Assembly: GCF_009848505.1 (NCBI RefSeq)
Contig: NZ_WWDL01000030.1
Coordinates: 1-64,000, forward strand
Direction: 5' to 3'
From: Muricoccus harenae
Lineage (GTDB): Bacteria; Pseudomonadota; Alphaproteobacteria; Acetobacterales; Acetobacteraceae
DNA length: 64,000 bases
In this document: piece by piece, positions 27,352 through 36,807 of the stretch
How positions within the stretch are numbered: position 1 is the stretch's first letter
Layout: each line of letters starts with the position of its first letter
The notes under the pieces: model-generated
Database searches by the model: none
Seen by the model: only the letters and a program-made list of their open reading frames with translations
What the model was told of the DNA's origin: nothing
Position numbers and translations under genes: made by a program

Positions 27352-28053
27352 ATGACGGAACGTGTGCTGATTACAGGTGGCGCATCGGGCATCGGGCGCG
27401 CGGTGGCCGAGCGCTGCCGCTCCGAGGGCTACGAGCCGGTGGTGATCGACCGCGAGGGAGAGGGCTTCATCCGCGCCGACCTCTCCGATCCGGAGCAGAC
27501 GGCACGCGCGCTTGAGGAAGCGCTGCGCGGCGGCCCCATCACGCGCCTTGTGAACAATGTCGGCGCCGTGCGCCCCGGCCCGCTGGAGGAGCAGACGCTG
27601 GCCGATCTCGATCTCGTTGTCTCGCTGAACCTGCGCTGCACGATGCAATGCGCGCAGGCCCTCCTGCCCGGGATGAAGGAGGCCGGCTTCGGGCGCATCG
27701 TGAACATGGCCTCCCGCGCGGCGCTGGGGAAGGAACTGCGCACCGTCTATGCCGCGACCAAGGCCGGGCTGATCGGGATGGCCAAGGTCTGGGCGCTGGA
27801 ATTGGGCGAGCATGGCATCACCGCCAATGCGGTTGGTCCTGGCCCCATCCGGACCGAGTTGTTCGATCGCGCCAATCCACATAACAGCCCGCGCACCCGC
27901 GCAATCATCGAGGCCGTTCCGGTGCGCCGCCTTGGCACGCCCGAGGACGTCGCTAATGCCGTCGCCTTCCTGCTGGATGCACGCAGCGGCTTCGTTACCG
28001 GCCAAGCGCTCTATGTCTGCGGCGGCATGACCGTGGGAGCTGCCGGCGCATAA
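27352..28053 (+). CDS. SDR family oxidoreductase
   Basis: A 233-residue classical SDR. The cofactor site is LITGGASGIGRAVAERC, NNVGAV replaces the usual NNAG, the catalytic serine is in VNMASRAAL, and the YAATKAG pair is near residues 132-136. The C-terminal VTGQALYVCGG is the usual FabG-like end. It follows the TctC gene by 16 bases and precedes a 3-hydroxyacyl-CoA dehydrogenase relic, so the three probably acted on one imported hydroxy-acid. GTG at 27349 is an alternative start. Confidence 0.85.
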   Translation: MTERVLITGGASGIGRAVAERCRSEGYEPVVIDREGEGFIRADLSDPEQTARALEEALRGGPITRLVNNVGAVRPGPLEEQTLADLDLVVSLNLRCTMQCAQALLPGMKEAGFGRIVNMASRAALGKELRTVYAATKAGLIGMAKVWALELGEHGITANAVGPGPIRTELFDRANPHNSPRTRAIIEAVPVRRLGTPEDVANAVAFLLDARSGFVTGQALYVCGGMTVGAAGA

Positions 28054-28989
28054 GCGGCCCCCCGAAAAAGCGCCCGTCGCGATTGCCGGCGGGGGAAGCA
28101 TCGGTGTCGCCTTCGCACTGGTCTTCGCCCGCGCCGGCCTGCCTGTGCGGGTCCGGGATCCCGATGCCGCGCGGCCAGCCGCCGGGACTGGCGAGGTCCG
28201 GACCCGTCTGCTCGATCTCGACGTCTATAGCCTACTCGGCGAGCCCGTGGATGCCATCCTCGATCGCGTCACCGTCCTCGACGAGCTGGAGGCAGCGGCG
28301 AAGGACGCGCAGCATGCGCAGGAATGCGCGCCGGAACGCGTGGAGCTGAAGCGGGATCTTTTCGCCGAGTTGGACCGGCTCGTGCCGCCTGAGGCCGTAC
28401 TGGCCAGTTCTTCCTCCTTTCTTCCGGCCTCCGCCTTCGCGGCAGGTCTGCCGGGGCGCGCACGCTGCCTGGTCGCGCATCCCGGCAATCCTCCATACCT
28501 GATCCCGGTGGTGGAGATCGTGCCCGCGCCCTTCACGGAGGAGGTGGCTGCGGCGCGTGCCGCGGCGCTCTTCGCCCGCGCGGGCCTCTCGCCCGTCCAC
28601 GTCCGGCGGGAGGTGGAGGGCTTCATCTTCAATCGGCTGCAGGGCGCGTTGCTGCGAGAAGCCTACTGCCTCGTCCGCGATGGCGTCGCCTCGGTGGAAG
28701 ATGTGGATAAGGTGGTGCGTGATGGCCACGGCCGCCGCTGGTCACATATCGGTCCCTTCGAGACGGCGGATCTGAACACGCGGGGCGGCATCGCCGCCCA
28801 TGCGGAAAGGATGGGGCCGTCCTATGCCCGCATGTGTGCCGAGAGTGGGCAGAATGACCCCTGGACCCCGAGTTGGTCGCTCAGCTGGAACGGGAGCGCC
28901 GCGCCCTCCTGCCTGCCGAGAACTGGGAGTGACGGGTGGCATGGCGCGACCGGGCCTTGATGGCCGCGTTGAAGGCCCGGCAGGAATAG
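28052..28989 (+). pseudogene. Degraded 3-hydroxyacyl-CoA dehydrogenase
   Basis: The sequence reads as a 3-hydroxyacyl-CoA dehydrogenase of the lambda-crystallin type: a Rossmann start AIAGGGSIGVAFALVFARAG at about 28079-28138, the catalytic region SSSSFLP and LVAHPGNPPYLIPVVEIVP, and the C-terminal helical domain (GFIFNRLQGALLREAY). No ATG, GTG or TTG in frame precedes the Rossmann motif; the frame opens only after TGA at 28028-28030, and the first GTG (28145) lies beyond it. Near the end one base is missing around 28873, shifting the frame before ELVAQLERERRALLPAENWE, which is then followed by an in-frame TGA. Likely a recent pseudogene. Confidence 0.7.
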
Positions 28990-29062
28990 GCTGCGGCGGA
29001 TGCGCTGTGCGCCGCTCCCGCCGGCCAGCCGTGGCGAAGGCCCGGCCTCCCCCGCGGCTGCC

Positions 29063-29320
29063 TCAGGAGTCCTCACGCGGCCTTGCGCCGAACGGGGCCT
29101 TGGACATGCTGGACATGGCTTCCTGCATCTGGGCGGGCGTCCACGGAGCCAGCGGAAGCCAGGTCCGGAGCATCGCCTCCGGCGTGAGATTCGCGATGGC
29201 GTCGTTCATCTGCTGCCCGATCTTCGCCATGGCCGCGTCCTGCAGCGGCTTCACATCGGGAAGGCCGAAGAAGTGCCGGGCTTCCTCCGGGGTACAGTCG
29301 ACCTCGATCGTACACTTCAT
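29063..29320 (-). CDS. DUF6489 family small protein
   Basis: An 85-residue protein with the DUF6489 pattern: an N-terminal strand MKCTIEVDCTPEEARHFFGL, then LPDVKPLQDA and a helix ending near LRTWLPLAP. The family is common in alphaproteobacteria and often neighbours PHA synthase genes; its function is not established, though a granule-associated or phasin-like role has been considered because of the context. GGAGG precedes the ATG at 29320. It is 20 bases downstream of phaC, so the two are probably co-transcribed. Confidence 0.85.
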   Translation of the reverse strand: MKCTIEVDCTPEEARHFFGLPDVKPLQDAAMAKIGQQMNDAIANLTPEAMLRTWLPLAPWTPAQMQEAMSSMSKAPFGARPREDS

Positions 29321-29340
29321 GACTTTACCTCCGTTCGCTT

Positions 29341-31341
29341 CTATTTCTCCAGCACATAGCGGCCGGGGGCATCCTCCAGTGCCGGATGCGCGGCGCTGCC
29401 CATCGGCGGTGGTGCAGCCCTGGGACCGGAGTGTTCACGGAGCCATGCGCTCCAGTCGCTCCACCAGCTGCCTTCATGCCCTACCGCATCCCGCCTCCAT
29501 GCCTCGGCCGTGGGAGCAGCGGGCACTCCCGGCGCCTGGGTCCAGTAGCTGCCCTTGCCGCCCAGCGGGTTGATGACGCCCGCAATGTGGCCGCTGGATG
29601 CAAGCACGTAGCGTACCTTACCGCCAACGAGCTGCGTGACGCGCCAAGCTGCGTCCCAAGGGACAATGTGGTCCCTCTCCGCCCCCACGGCATAAATGTC
29701 CTGCTGAATGCGGCCAAGGTCGATAGCCTCGCCTTTCAGCTCGATCCCGCCCGGCACGATCAGCCTGTTCTCACGATAGGTGTTGCGCAAGTACCAGCTA
29801 TGGGCCGCACGGGTCATCCGCGTCCCGTCGCTGTTCCAGTACAGGAGGTCGAAAGCCGCGGGCTTCTCGCCCATGAGGTAGTTGTTGACGACATTCGCCC
29901 AGATCAGGTCATTGGAACGCAGGAGGTTGAACATGTTCGACATCTCGCGACTGTCGAGATAGCCGCGTTCCATCATCTGCTGCTCGATCAGGTCGATGGA
30001 CTCGTCACCCATGAAGACCGCGGTGTCACCAACCCTTGAGAAATCTTGCAAGGACACCATGAAGGTCGCCGAGCCAAAGCGTTCGTCGCCCTTCGCGGCC
30101 AGCCAGGCAAGCGTCATCGCCAGCAACGTGCCGCCGATACAATAGCCCATAACGTTGACAGTGGGGCTCCGCGTGATCTCGCGCACCACTTCGCTGGCCT
30201 CTAGCGGACCGAGATCCATGTAGTCTTCAATGGTGATGCCATCCATTGAGGCATCCGGGTTTTTCCAGGATACCATGAACACGGTGAAGCCCTGCTCCGT
30301 CAAATATCGCACCATGCTGTTCTTCGGCTGCAGGTCGAGGATGTAGTACTTGTTGATCCAGGGCGGCAGGATCAGCAGCGGCGTCTTGTGGACCTTGCCA
30401 CCCGTGGGAGCGTATTGGATCAGCTCCATCAGTTCGTTGCGGTGCACAACCTTGCCTGGAGAGAGGGCAAGGTTGCGCCCGGGCGCGAAGGCGTCCGTAT
30501 CCACCAGGCTCAGGCGCCCAGCACGCAGGTCCTTAAGGAGGTTACGTGCTCCATCCGCCAGGCTGCCCCCGCCGGTTTCGATGGCTCGCCGCAGGGCGGT
30601 GGGATTGGAAAAGAGTAGCAGGGAGGGGCTCATCGCATCCACGAACTGGCGCAGATGGAAGGTGAGTCGCTGCCGTTCCGCCTCATCCAGTCCATCCGCC
30701 TCGCCTTGCTGGAGAAGCCAGTCCGAGGCGAGCAGGTAGGCTTCCTTCAGCGTGCGGTATACCGGGTTGCTGTGCCATTCGGGCGCGGCGAAGCGCTTGT
30801 CGGCCGGCCTGGCCGTCGGCCCTGTCGTGGGGGGCTCGGCGGCCCCCAGCCAGCGCTGCGCAGTCTGGCTCCAGGCCTCGAGTGACGAGCGCCAGAGATC
30901 GGCGTTGAGCCTGGCGGCGGAGGCCATCGCATCGGCTGGGCGGCTCAGGCTGCGGAGCCAGACCATCCGCAACGCCCGCGCCACCTCCGCCCAGTCGACC
31001 GGAACCACGTCTCGCATTGGGTTGGCGTTCCACATGCGGTCGACCGAACGCAGGACCGGATCCTTTGCAAATTGAGCACCGAGTTCCCTTGCGGCGGTAC
31101 CGAACATTGCCCCGGCCGGATGAACACCATGCATTGGCCGCCACAGACCCCCACCCGCCCAGGGCTGGCCGGCCTCCGACATCGTCTTCATCCAAGACGC
31201 CCAGAGGTTGAACAATGCATCAGGGGTAGGCAGCCCCTGGCCATTCTGGAGTGCGAACGCCCCTTCCCCCGTTTTCCCCCCATCAGGATCAGCAGGGATC
31301 TCAGGGAGTGCCTCTTCTCCGACCTTCTTGCCATCCGGCAT
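29341..31341 (-). CDS. phaC: Class I poly(3-hydroxyalkanoate) synthase PhaC
   Basis: A 666-residue synthase that polymerises (R)-3-hydroxyacyl-CoA on PHA granules. The N-terminal PhaC domain (about residues 90-260) precedes an alpha/beta hydrolase fold with a lipase-like box GYCIGG. The triad is Cys401, Asp557 (GAERDHIVPW) and His585 (SSGHIAG), with the spacing of class I enzymes. The N-terminal 40 residues are a variable extension. Start 31341 has GGGAG about 8 bases upstream. No phaA, phaB or phaZ is in the window, but the 3-hydroxyacyl-CoA-related genes upstream of it could affect precursor supply. Confidence 0.95.
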   Translation of the reverse strand: MPDGKKVGEEALPEIPADPDGGKTGEGAFALQNGQGLPTPDALFNLWASWMKTMSEAGQPWAGGGLWRPMHGVHPAGAMFGTAARELGAQFAKDPVLRSVDRMWNANPMRDVVPVDWAEVARALRMVWLRSLSRPADAMASAARLNADLWRSSLEAWSQTAQRWLGAAEPPTTGPTARPADKRFAAPEWHSNPVYRTLKEAYLLASDWLLQQGEADGLDEAERQRLTFHLRQFVDAMSPSLLLFSNPTALRRAIETGGGSLADGARNLLKDLRAGRLSLVDTDAFAPGRNLALSPGKVVHRNELMELIQYAPTGGKVHKTPLLILPPWINKYYILDLQPKNSMVRYLTEQGFTVFMVSWKNPDASMDGITIEDYMDLGPLEASEVVREITRSPTVNVMGYCIGGTLLAMTLAWLAAKGDERFGSATFMVSLQDFSRVGDTAVFMGDESIDLIEQQMMERGYLDSREMSNMFNLLRSNDLIWANVVNNYLMGEKPAAFDLLYWNSDGTRMTRAAHSWYLRNTYRENRLIVPGGIELKGEAIDLGRIQQDIYAVGAERDHIVPWDAAWRVTQLVGGKVRYVLASSGHIAGVINPLGGKGSYWTQAPGVPAAPTAEAWRRDAVGHEGSWWSDWSAWLREHSGPRAAPPPMGSAAHPALEDAPGRYVLEK

Positions 31342-31479
31342 GGCGCTTCTCCCTGGGTGCTGTCTTCCGCTGACGGCGCAAGACGGTGTGCTGGCCTGCG
31401 ACTGGCATCCTGGGGGTCGCGATGACCCGGCTCAGCTGGATCACTCCGTTGCTGGGCTATGCGCGCCAAGGACGCACAT

Positions 31480-32450
31480 CCCCTCAAACGCACAGCGGAC
31501 CGAGTTGCTTCGGAATTAGTTGTGCATGAGCGCCAAAGTGGGACTCTACCACCGGCGCAGTGAACGGACGAGCCGGATAGACTTTGTTCTCCTCGCGGAA
31601 GCCTTCCGGCCCGTTATCAACATTCAGCGTCTTTGTCCGACCTCGATCGTGCGCCAGTGGATCGAGTTCCTGTACCACGTCAATGGCCCGGAAAGGCACT
31701 CCGGTACGATCAAGAGCGCCTCTCGCGCGTGGGCGTCCAGTACAGCCAGGATGCGGATCGGGTGGCCATTGAACAGCTGATCCAAGGCGAAGTTCGTGGG
31801 CCGAATCTCGTTTGGCGCCGAAGCGCCTGGCCTGCCGGCCTGGTAGCGCCAGGCGCGCTTGCGGCGAGGCAGCTTGGTCCGGATAGTGACCCCTTCCTCG
31901 GCGTAGAGCCGGTATGTGCGCTTGTGGTCCACAGGCCTCCCCCGTGTCTGAGCAGGATATGCAGTCGCCGGTGCCCGTAGCGAACCCGGTTGGCGGCGAG
32001 GTCCCGCAGCCGTATCCGCAGCTCGGTCTGCGGATCCCGCCGTGAGCGCTAGCGCTGCGACGAGCGACGGAACCCCGTGACGTGGCAGGCCCGCCGCTCG
32101 TCGCTCGCCAATGGCCTAGGCGCCCTGCAGATGGCGCTCCACCTCCCGGCGCAAGGCGGGCCTCACCATTTTCTACGCAGCACGTCCTGCAGCATGGTCC
32201 TGTCCAGGCTCATGTCCGCGACAAGCCGCTTGAGTTTGGCCTTGTTCGTCCGCTACGCGGCCTCACTCAACAACTGCTTGAACCGCCGAATCCCGGCCGT
32301 CCCCATCCCCGCAAACGGCTTCTTCCAGGAAGAGAAGCTCGGCTCCGAGAGGCCGATCTTGCGGAAGATCTCCTCTACCGGCGTCCCGCTCTCCACCTGT
32401 CCTAGGCCAGAGACGATCTGCTCCTCTGAGTACCGCTTCCGCTTCACGGC
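31480..32450 (-). mobile_element. Degenerate IS3-family element, IS407-like
   Basis: OrfA survives as 64 residues from ATG at 32447 (MKRKRYSEEQIVSGLGQVE, with GLSEPSFSSWKK as the helix-turn-helix region) and then stops at 32253. OrfB is only recognisable in pieces: VDHKRTYRLYAEEGVTIRTK near 31930-31870, DQLFNGHPIRILAVLDAHAREALLI near 31790-31710, and in another frame LNVDNGPEGF near 31635-31605. Frameshifts separate the pieces. The type is not the same as that of the IS3 relic at 19.5 kb. Ends and target duplication were not identified. Confidence 0.8.
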
Positions 32451-32670
32451 ACCTCCCCATCCTCAGGAGTTCAGAAAGCCCGAAAAAGTTGCGTTCCCGA
32501 CGGACCTGCTTCGAGGGGCAGGACCAAGGACCAACCGCACCAGGCAGTGGGCCGTCATCGAACTCGATTACGGAACAGGCTTCTACAGCCTTCATGCGAG
32601 ATATTAGGCACGGGCCTTGACCTTGGCTGGGGTGCGAATACCGTTCCAGAGTACCTCGGAAGGGTGGCCG

Positions 32671-34170
32671 ATGCGCATCGCCGTTTTGCAGTTCATGCAT
32701 GAGACAGTCACCTTCCTCCCTTACGACACGACGCGCGAGGATTTCATCTACCCCGGGTCCCCCGCATCTGGGGAGGATCTGCTCCGGACCGACCCCAAGG
32801 GGTACATGGGCGGCTTTGTCCAAGTGGCTCGTGAGTATGATGACGTTGAACTGGTTGGAATCACCTCCCCTCTGTGGCCACGGACTGGATCAGGTTCGGG
32901 GTGGGTTACCCAGGACGCCTACGAGCACTTCCTTGGCACCATGATCACGGAGCTGAAGGCCCAGCCGAAGCTTGACGGTGTCTACCTGGCACTTCACGGC
33001 GCGATGGCCGTGCGTGGTGTCCCACGCCCTGAGGCTGACATCGCCCAGCGTGTCAGGGAGGTGGTTGGCCGCGACGCCTTCATTGCGGCAACATTCGACC
33101 CGCACGGTAATGAGGACGAGACGTTCTTCCAGCACGCGGACATGGCCTTTACGGTCAAGTACTACCCCCACTACGACATGCACCTGCAGGGCGAGCGCGC
33201 CGCCCGTATGCTTGTGCGCGCCATTAGGGGCAAATTCCGACCGACGGCTGCGACCGTTAACGTTCCGATCATTTCCCCGACGGGTGTGCAATGGACTGGC
33301 GCACCCCCATGGTCCGATCTCATCCAGCGTGCCCTGGCCTGGGAAGCACGGGAGCCGGACGTGTTCGTCAACGTCTTCTTCGGCTTCCCCTGGGCCGATG
33401 TCCCGGATGCCGGCATGACCTTCCAGGTGATAACCAACGGCGACCCTGCGATGGCAGAGCGCGTGGCACGCGACATGGGTGAGACTGCCTGGCGCAAGCG
33501 CGAGGCGCTGCTGAACTCCACCCGCGTGCTCCTGATCGCAGATGGTGTAACGCAGGCCAAGGCGGCTGTCAGAGCTGGCCAAGTACCCGTCGTGCTGGCA
33601 GATCACAGCGACCGCTCTGGCTACGCAACTTGGCTCTTCCGGGAGATCGTCGACCAGCAACTAGAGCGCACGCTGATCGCGACGATCGCGTCGCCAGATG
33701 TCCTCAAGGCCCTGGCCGCCAGCGGTGCCAGACCCGGAGATGCGTTCGACATGGAGGTCGGTGGCCGGGTTGACGTATCAGCGGGCAATCCCGTGCGGAT
33801 CTCCGGAACGGTTTTGACCATCGGGACGGAGACGTCGGGGCGTGCTACAGGCGGCGGACTCAGCTGGGCCTGCATAGGCTTCGGCCATGGCAATGTTCTG
33901 GTCATTAGCCCCTTCCTGACACAGATTCTTGAGCCGTCCGAACTCTGGGCCATGGGCCTGAAGCCTGGCGATTTCGACGTCATCGCGATCAAATCGCGCG
34001 TGCATTTCCGCCGTGGCTTCGACGACAGCGGCTTCGCCCGCACGATCCTCCTCGTGGAACCCCCACAGCCATTCCTTGGCACGGTTCGCCTAGATGGCCT
34101 GACCTATGAGAACCTGACGTTGACGGACTACTATCCATACGGACAACCGGCGTTCACGGTTCAGCCCTGA
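32671..34170 (+). CDS. M81 family metallopeptidase (MlrC-like)
   Basis: A 499-residue protein of the M81 family, named for microcystinase C, a zinc enzyme that acts on linearised peptide products. The N-terminal DUF1485 domain has RIAVLQFMHETVTF and the putative metal residues in ALHGAM, TFDPHGN and YPHYDMHLQGERAA; the C-terminal domain follows from about residue 310 (VLADHSDRSGYAT). The ATG at 32671 follows GGAAGGGTGG. Members are widespread in bacteria that never meet microcystin, so the natural substrate is probably another small amide or peptide. The luciferase-like gene lies 62 bases downstream. Confidence 0.88.
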   Translation: MRIAVLQFMHETVTFLPYDTTREDFIYPGSPASGEDLLRTDPKGYMGGFVQVAREYDDVELVGITSPLWPRTGSGSGWVTQDAYEHFLGTMITELKAQPKLDGVYLALHGAMAVRGVPRPEADIAQRVREVVGRDAFIAATFDPHGNEDETFFQHADMAFTVKYYPHYDMHLQGERAARMLVRAIRGKFRPTAATVNVPIISPTGVQWTGAPPWSDLIQRALAWEAREPDVFVNVFFGFPWADVPDAGMTFQVITNGDPAMAERVARDMGETAWRKREALLNSTRVLLIADGVTQAKAAVRAGQVPVVLADHSDRSGYATWLFREIVDQQLERTLIATIASPDVLKALAASGARPGDAFDMEVGGRVDVSAGNPVRISGTVLTIGTETSGRATGGGLSWACIGFGHGNVLVISPFLTQILEPSELWAMGLKPGDFDVIAIKSRVHFRRGFDDSGFARTILLVEPPQPFLGTVRLDGLTYENLTLTDYYPYGQPAFTVQP

Positions 34171-34176
34171 CGGTCC

Positions 34177-34188
34177 GTGAGATCTCAC
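34177..34188. promoter_or_regulatory. 12-bp perfect palindrome between M81 and LLM genes
   Basis: GTGAGATCTCAC is fully self-complementary and sits 6 bases after the M81 stop and 44 bases before the LLM start. It could be an operator controlling the second gene. No protein can be assigned to it. Confidence 0.35.
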
Positions 34189-34232
34189 CACTCCCGGCGG
34201 ATCGCATTCCGCCCAGCTGGACCACCCCCACC

Positions 34233-35255
34233 ATGAAGAAGATTGGCTTCCTCTCCTTTGGCCATTGGACGCCCTCGCCGAATTCCGGCACCCGCTCGGC
34301 CGCCGACGCCCTGCTGCAATCCATCGACCTCGCCGTCGCAGCGGAGGAGCTGGGCGCGGACGGCGCTCATATTCGTGTCCACCACTTCGCCCGCCAACTT
34401 GCCTCCCCCTTCCCTCTCCTCGCCGCCATGGGCGCAAAGACCAGCCGCATCGAGCTCGGCACCGCTGTCATCGACATGCGCTACGAGAACCCGCTCTACA
34501 TGGCCGAGGATGCCGGCGCCGCCGACCTCATCAGCGGCGGCCGCCTGCAGCTCGGCCTCAGCCGAGGCTCGCCCGAGCAGGTGATCGATGGCTGGCGCCA
34601 TTTCGGCTACGCGCCGGCAGAGGGCGAGACCGACGCGGATATGGGCCGCCGCCACGCCAAAGTCTTTCTGGAGGTGCTGCGCGGCCAAGGCTTCGCCCAG
34701 CCGAACCCACGCCCGATGTTCCCCAACCCACCGGGCCTGCTGCGCCTCGAACCCCATTCGGAAAGCCTGCGGGACCGCATCTGGTGGGGCTCCGGCTCCA
34801 ACGCCACGGCGGTTTGGGCGGCGCAGCAGGGCATGAACCTGCAGAGCTCCACGCTCAAGGACGACGAGACCAGCGAGCCCTTCCACATCCAGCAGGCCAA
34901 GCAGATCCGCGCTTACCACGCTGCCTGGGAGGAAGCCGGCCATGCCCGTCCTCCCCGCGTCTCGGTAAGCCGCAGCATCTTCCCGCTGCTCGATGACCGC
35001 GACCGCACCTACTTCGGCCGTGGCGGCAAGGAGCAGGACCAGGTCGGCGTCCTTGACGAGAACACCCGCGCAATCTTCGGCCGTGGCTACGCCGCCGAGC
35101 CCGACACCCTCGTTGAGCAACTCCGCACCGACGAGGCGATCGCTGAGGCAGACACCCTCCTCCTGACCATCCCGAACCAACTTGGCGTCGAGTATTGCGC
35201 CCACGTCATCGAGGGCATTCTGAAGCACGTCGCTCCGGCGTTGGAGTGGCGCTGA
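34233..35255 (+). CDS. LLM class flavin-dependent oxidoreductase
   Basis: A 340-residue protein of the bacterial luciferase-like monooxygenase fold. Landmarks are KIGFLSFGHWTPSP, RVHHFARQLASPFPLLAAM, IELGTAVIDMRYENPLYMAEDA and GGRLQLGLSRGSPEQVI, which in the family bind FMN phosphate. Such enzymes use reduced FMN supplied by a separate reductase; no reductase is encoded here. It runs with the M81 gene 62 bases upstream. No strong ribosome site is seen before the ATG at 34233. Oxidative attack on an amide or sulfonate is possible, but the substrate is unknown. Confidence 0.87.
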   Translation: MKKIGFLSFGHWTPSPNSGTRSAADALLQSIDLAVAAEELGADGAHIRVHHFARQLASPFPLLAAMGAKTSRIELGTAVIDMRYENPLYMAEDAGAADLISGGRLQLGLSRGSPEQVIDGWRHFGYAPAEGETDADMGRRHAKVFLEVLRGQGFAQPNPRPMFPNPPGLLRLEPHSESLRDRIWWGSGSNATAVWAAQQGMNLQSSTLKDDETSEPFHIQQAKQIRAYHAAWEEAGHARPPRVSVSRSIFPLLDDRDRTYFGRGGKEQDQVGVLDENTRAIFGRGYAAEPDTLVEQLRTDEAIAEADTLLLTIPNQLGVEYCAHVIEGILKHVAPALEWR

Positions 35256-35692
35256 TCTGGTACATCCGGCGGCTAACGTCGCTTCCAGAAGACATGCCCG
35301 GCGTAGCCACTCTGAACCTGTCACACTGGGATGCGACGACAGCGCCGAAGCACAGCGCCGATGGACGCCGGACTATCAGGCTATGTCGCTGTTCTGATTC
35401 GAAGTTGGGATTTACCAGCCACCGCGTACATGTGTTCTAGAAATCGGCTCTTTCCTCCCGACCTCCCCGCAAGATACCGGATTTCCAAGCGAGTCCTCCC
35501 GTGGCTGCGGGATACCGCATGTTCCATGATCCCAATGTGAGCGCAGGCAACATCCGGGAGCACTTCTTCTGTGCCTCCCGTGCGGATCTGGCCCGATTGG
35601 CATTAGCGGCCGGAGCACCCGGCTGGGTCCGCACTCCCGAGCCTGCCCTCGCCCAAATAGTCAGGAGCACGTTCTGGAGGTTGCCCGACGCG
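35256..35692. other. Gene-free stretch
   Basis: About 435 bases between the convergent ends of the LLM and LysR genes. Its base composition is less GC-rich than that of the flanking genes and no frame gives a recognisable product. It may hold decayed sequence. Confidence 0.4.
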
Positions 35693-36577
35693 TTAGGCCG
35701 CTTTGACAAGGCCCGTTACGATTTCCATGAAGTCATCGCTGAGCCGGGAAATCGGCTTGTTCTCAGGAAAGAAGAACCCGTAGGTCAGGTCAATGGCACC
35801 CTTGAGCGGAACTGCCACGACTGTATCGGCCTGCGCCATCATTGGGCTGAAGGGATCAACGACAGCCAAGCCCATACCTTGAGCGACAAGCTTGCAAGCG
35901 ACGATCGGGGAAGAAGTCTCCATTCTTATGTGATAGGTGATCCCCGCCTTTGCAAACTCAAGTTCGAGCTTCCCGCGAATGGAATTGTCGCGCGTGAGCA
36001 TAACGAGATCCTCGCCCGCAAAGTCCCGGATGGTGAGCGATGACCGCCCTGCCAAACGGTGGCACGCGGGGACAACAGCCGTCGCGGGTATCGTGAAGGT
36101 ACGGCGGACCGACAGGTTCGGGTTGTCGAACGGGACGACCGTGAATCCCATGTCGTAGGGCGTGGCACGCGCGGCATGACCAACCTCGCTCCGCTGCACG
36201 ATGTGCAGGTCGACCCGAATGTTTGGGTAGCGCTTGGTGAAGCGGCCAATTGCCTCCGGGAAGATCGTGTAGCCAGCCTGAGGCGTGCAGAGCAGGACCA
36301 GTGATCCTTGCCGGTGTGATCCGATCTCCTGGGCAATGCGCGCCAAGTCATCCACGCCGGCCAGCACGTGCTCCACACGCTGAAAGAATAGCTCCCCCTC
36401 GCTGGTAGGCAGCAGCCGCCCCTGTTCCCGCACGAAAAGCGCAAAGCCGACATCTTCCTCCAACCCGCCGATCAGACGGCTCACTGCAGGCTGGGTGAGG
36501 TTCATGGCGTCCGCCGCCCGCGTGACCGAGCCGGTTTTCATGATGGCGCGCAAAGCACGAAGGCGCTGCAGCTTCAT
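35693..36577 (-). CDS. LysR-type regulator, divergent to TctC (B)
   Basis: A 294-residue LysR regulator. The winged helix-turn-helix occupies the first 60 residues (GSVTRAADAMNLTQPAVSRL), followed by the effector-binding domain (QGSLVLLCTPQAGYTIFPEAI). The ATG at 36577 is preceded by GGGGGAG at ideal spacing; the longer frame to 36601 has none. It diverges from the TctC, creatininase, isomerase and amidase genes and very probably controls them in response to their substrate or a pathway intermediate. The domain resembles the CbbR/GcvR-like group that reads dicarboxylate effectors, but this is only an impression. Confidence 0.9.
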   Translation of the reverse strand: MKLQRLRALRAIMKTGSVTRAADAMNLTQPAVSRLIGGLEEDVGFALFVREQGRLLPTSEGELFFQRVEHVLAGVDDLARIAQEIGSHRQGSLVLLCTPQAGYTIFPEAIGRFTKRYPNIRVDLHIVQRSEVGHAARATPYDMGFTVVPFDNPNLSVRRTFTIPATAVVPACHRLAGRSSLTIRDFAGEDLVMLTRDNSIRGKLELEFAKAGITYHIRMETSSPIVACKLVAQGMGLAVVDPFSPMMAQADTVVAVPLKGAIDLTYGFFFPENKPISRLSDDFMEIVTGLVKAA

Positions 36578-36616
36578 CAAGGCTCCCCCGCACCGTCCCA
36601 TGCAAGAAAATTATGG

Positions 36617-36633
36617 GATCAGGATTTTATATC
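36617..36633. promoter_or_regulatory. Candidate LysR box (T-N11-A)
   Basis: GAT-N11-ATC matches the LysR consensus T-N11-A with dyad symmetry. It lies in an AT-rich patch unusual for this DNA, 40 bases before the LysR start, in the divergent interval that also serves the TctC (B) operon. Confidence 0.4.
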
Positions 36634-36807
36634 ATTTGCAAGCATGAGGCAGCGTGTCGAAAGATCAGGATCAGGCGGAGCGCAACGCGACGGTCGCGAA
36701 GGACGCCCCGCTGACGGGCAAGGGATTAAAGGCGGGGGAACGCTCGCCGATGCCAGTGACACGGTTCATGGCCACTCCAGGGCGCTTTGCGCCGAAGGAA
36801 CCGCGCA

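Noticed and set aside
19474-32450. The segment between the IS3 relics as a composite transposon
   Set aside because: The relics belong to different IS3 groups, are decayed, and enclose core genes such as fumC and phaC.
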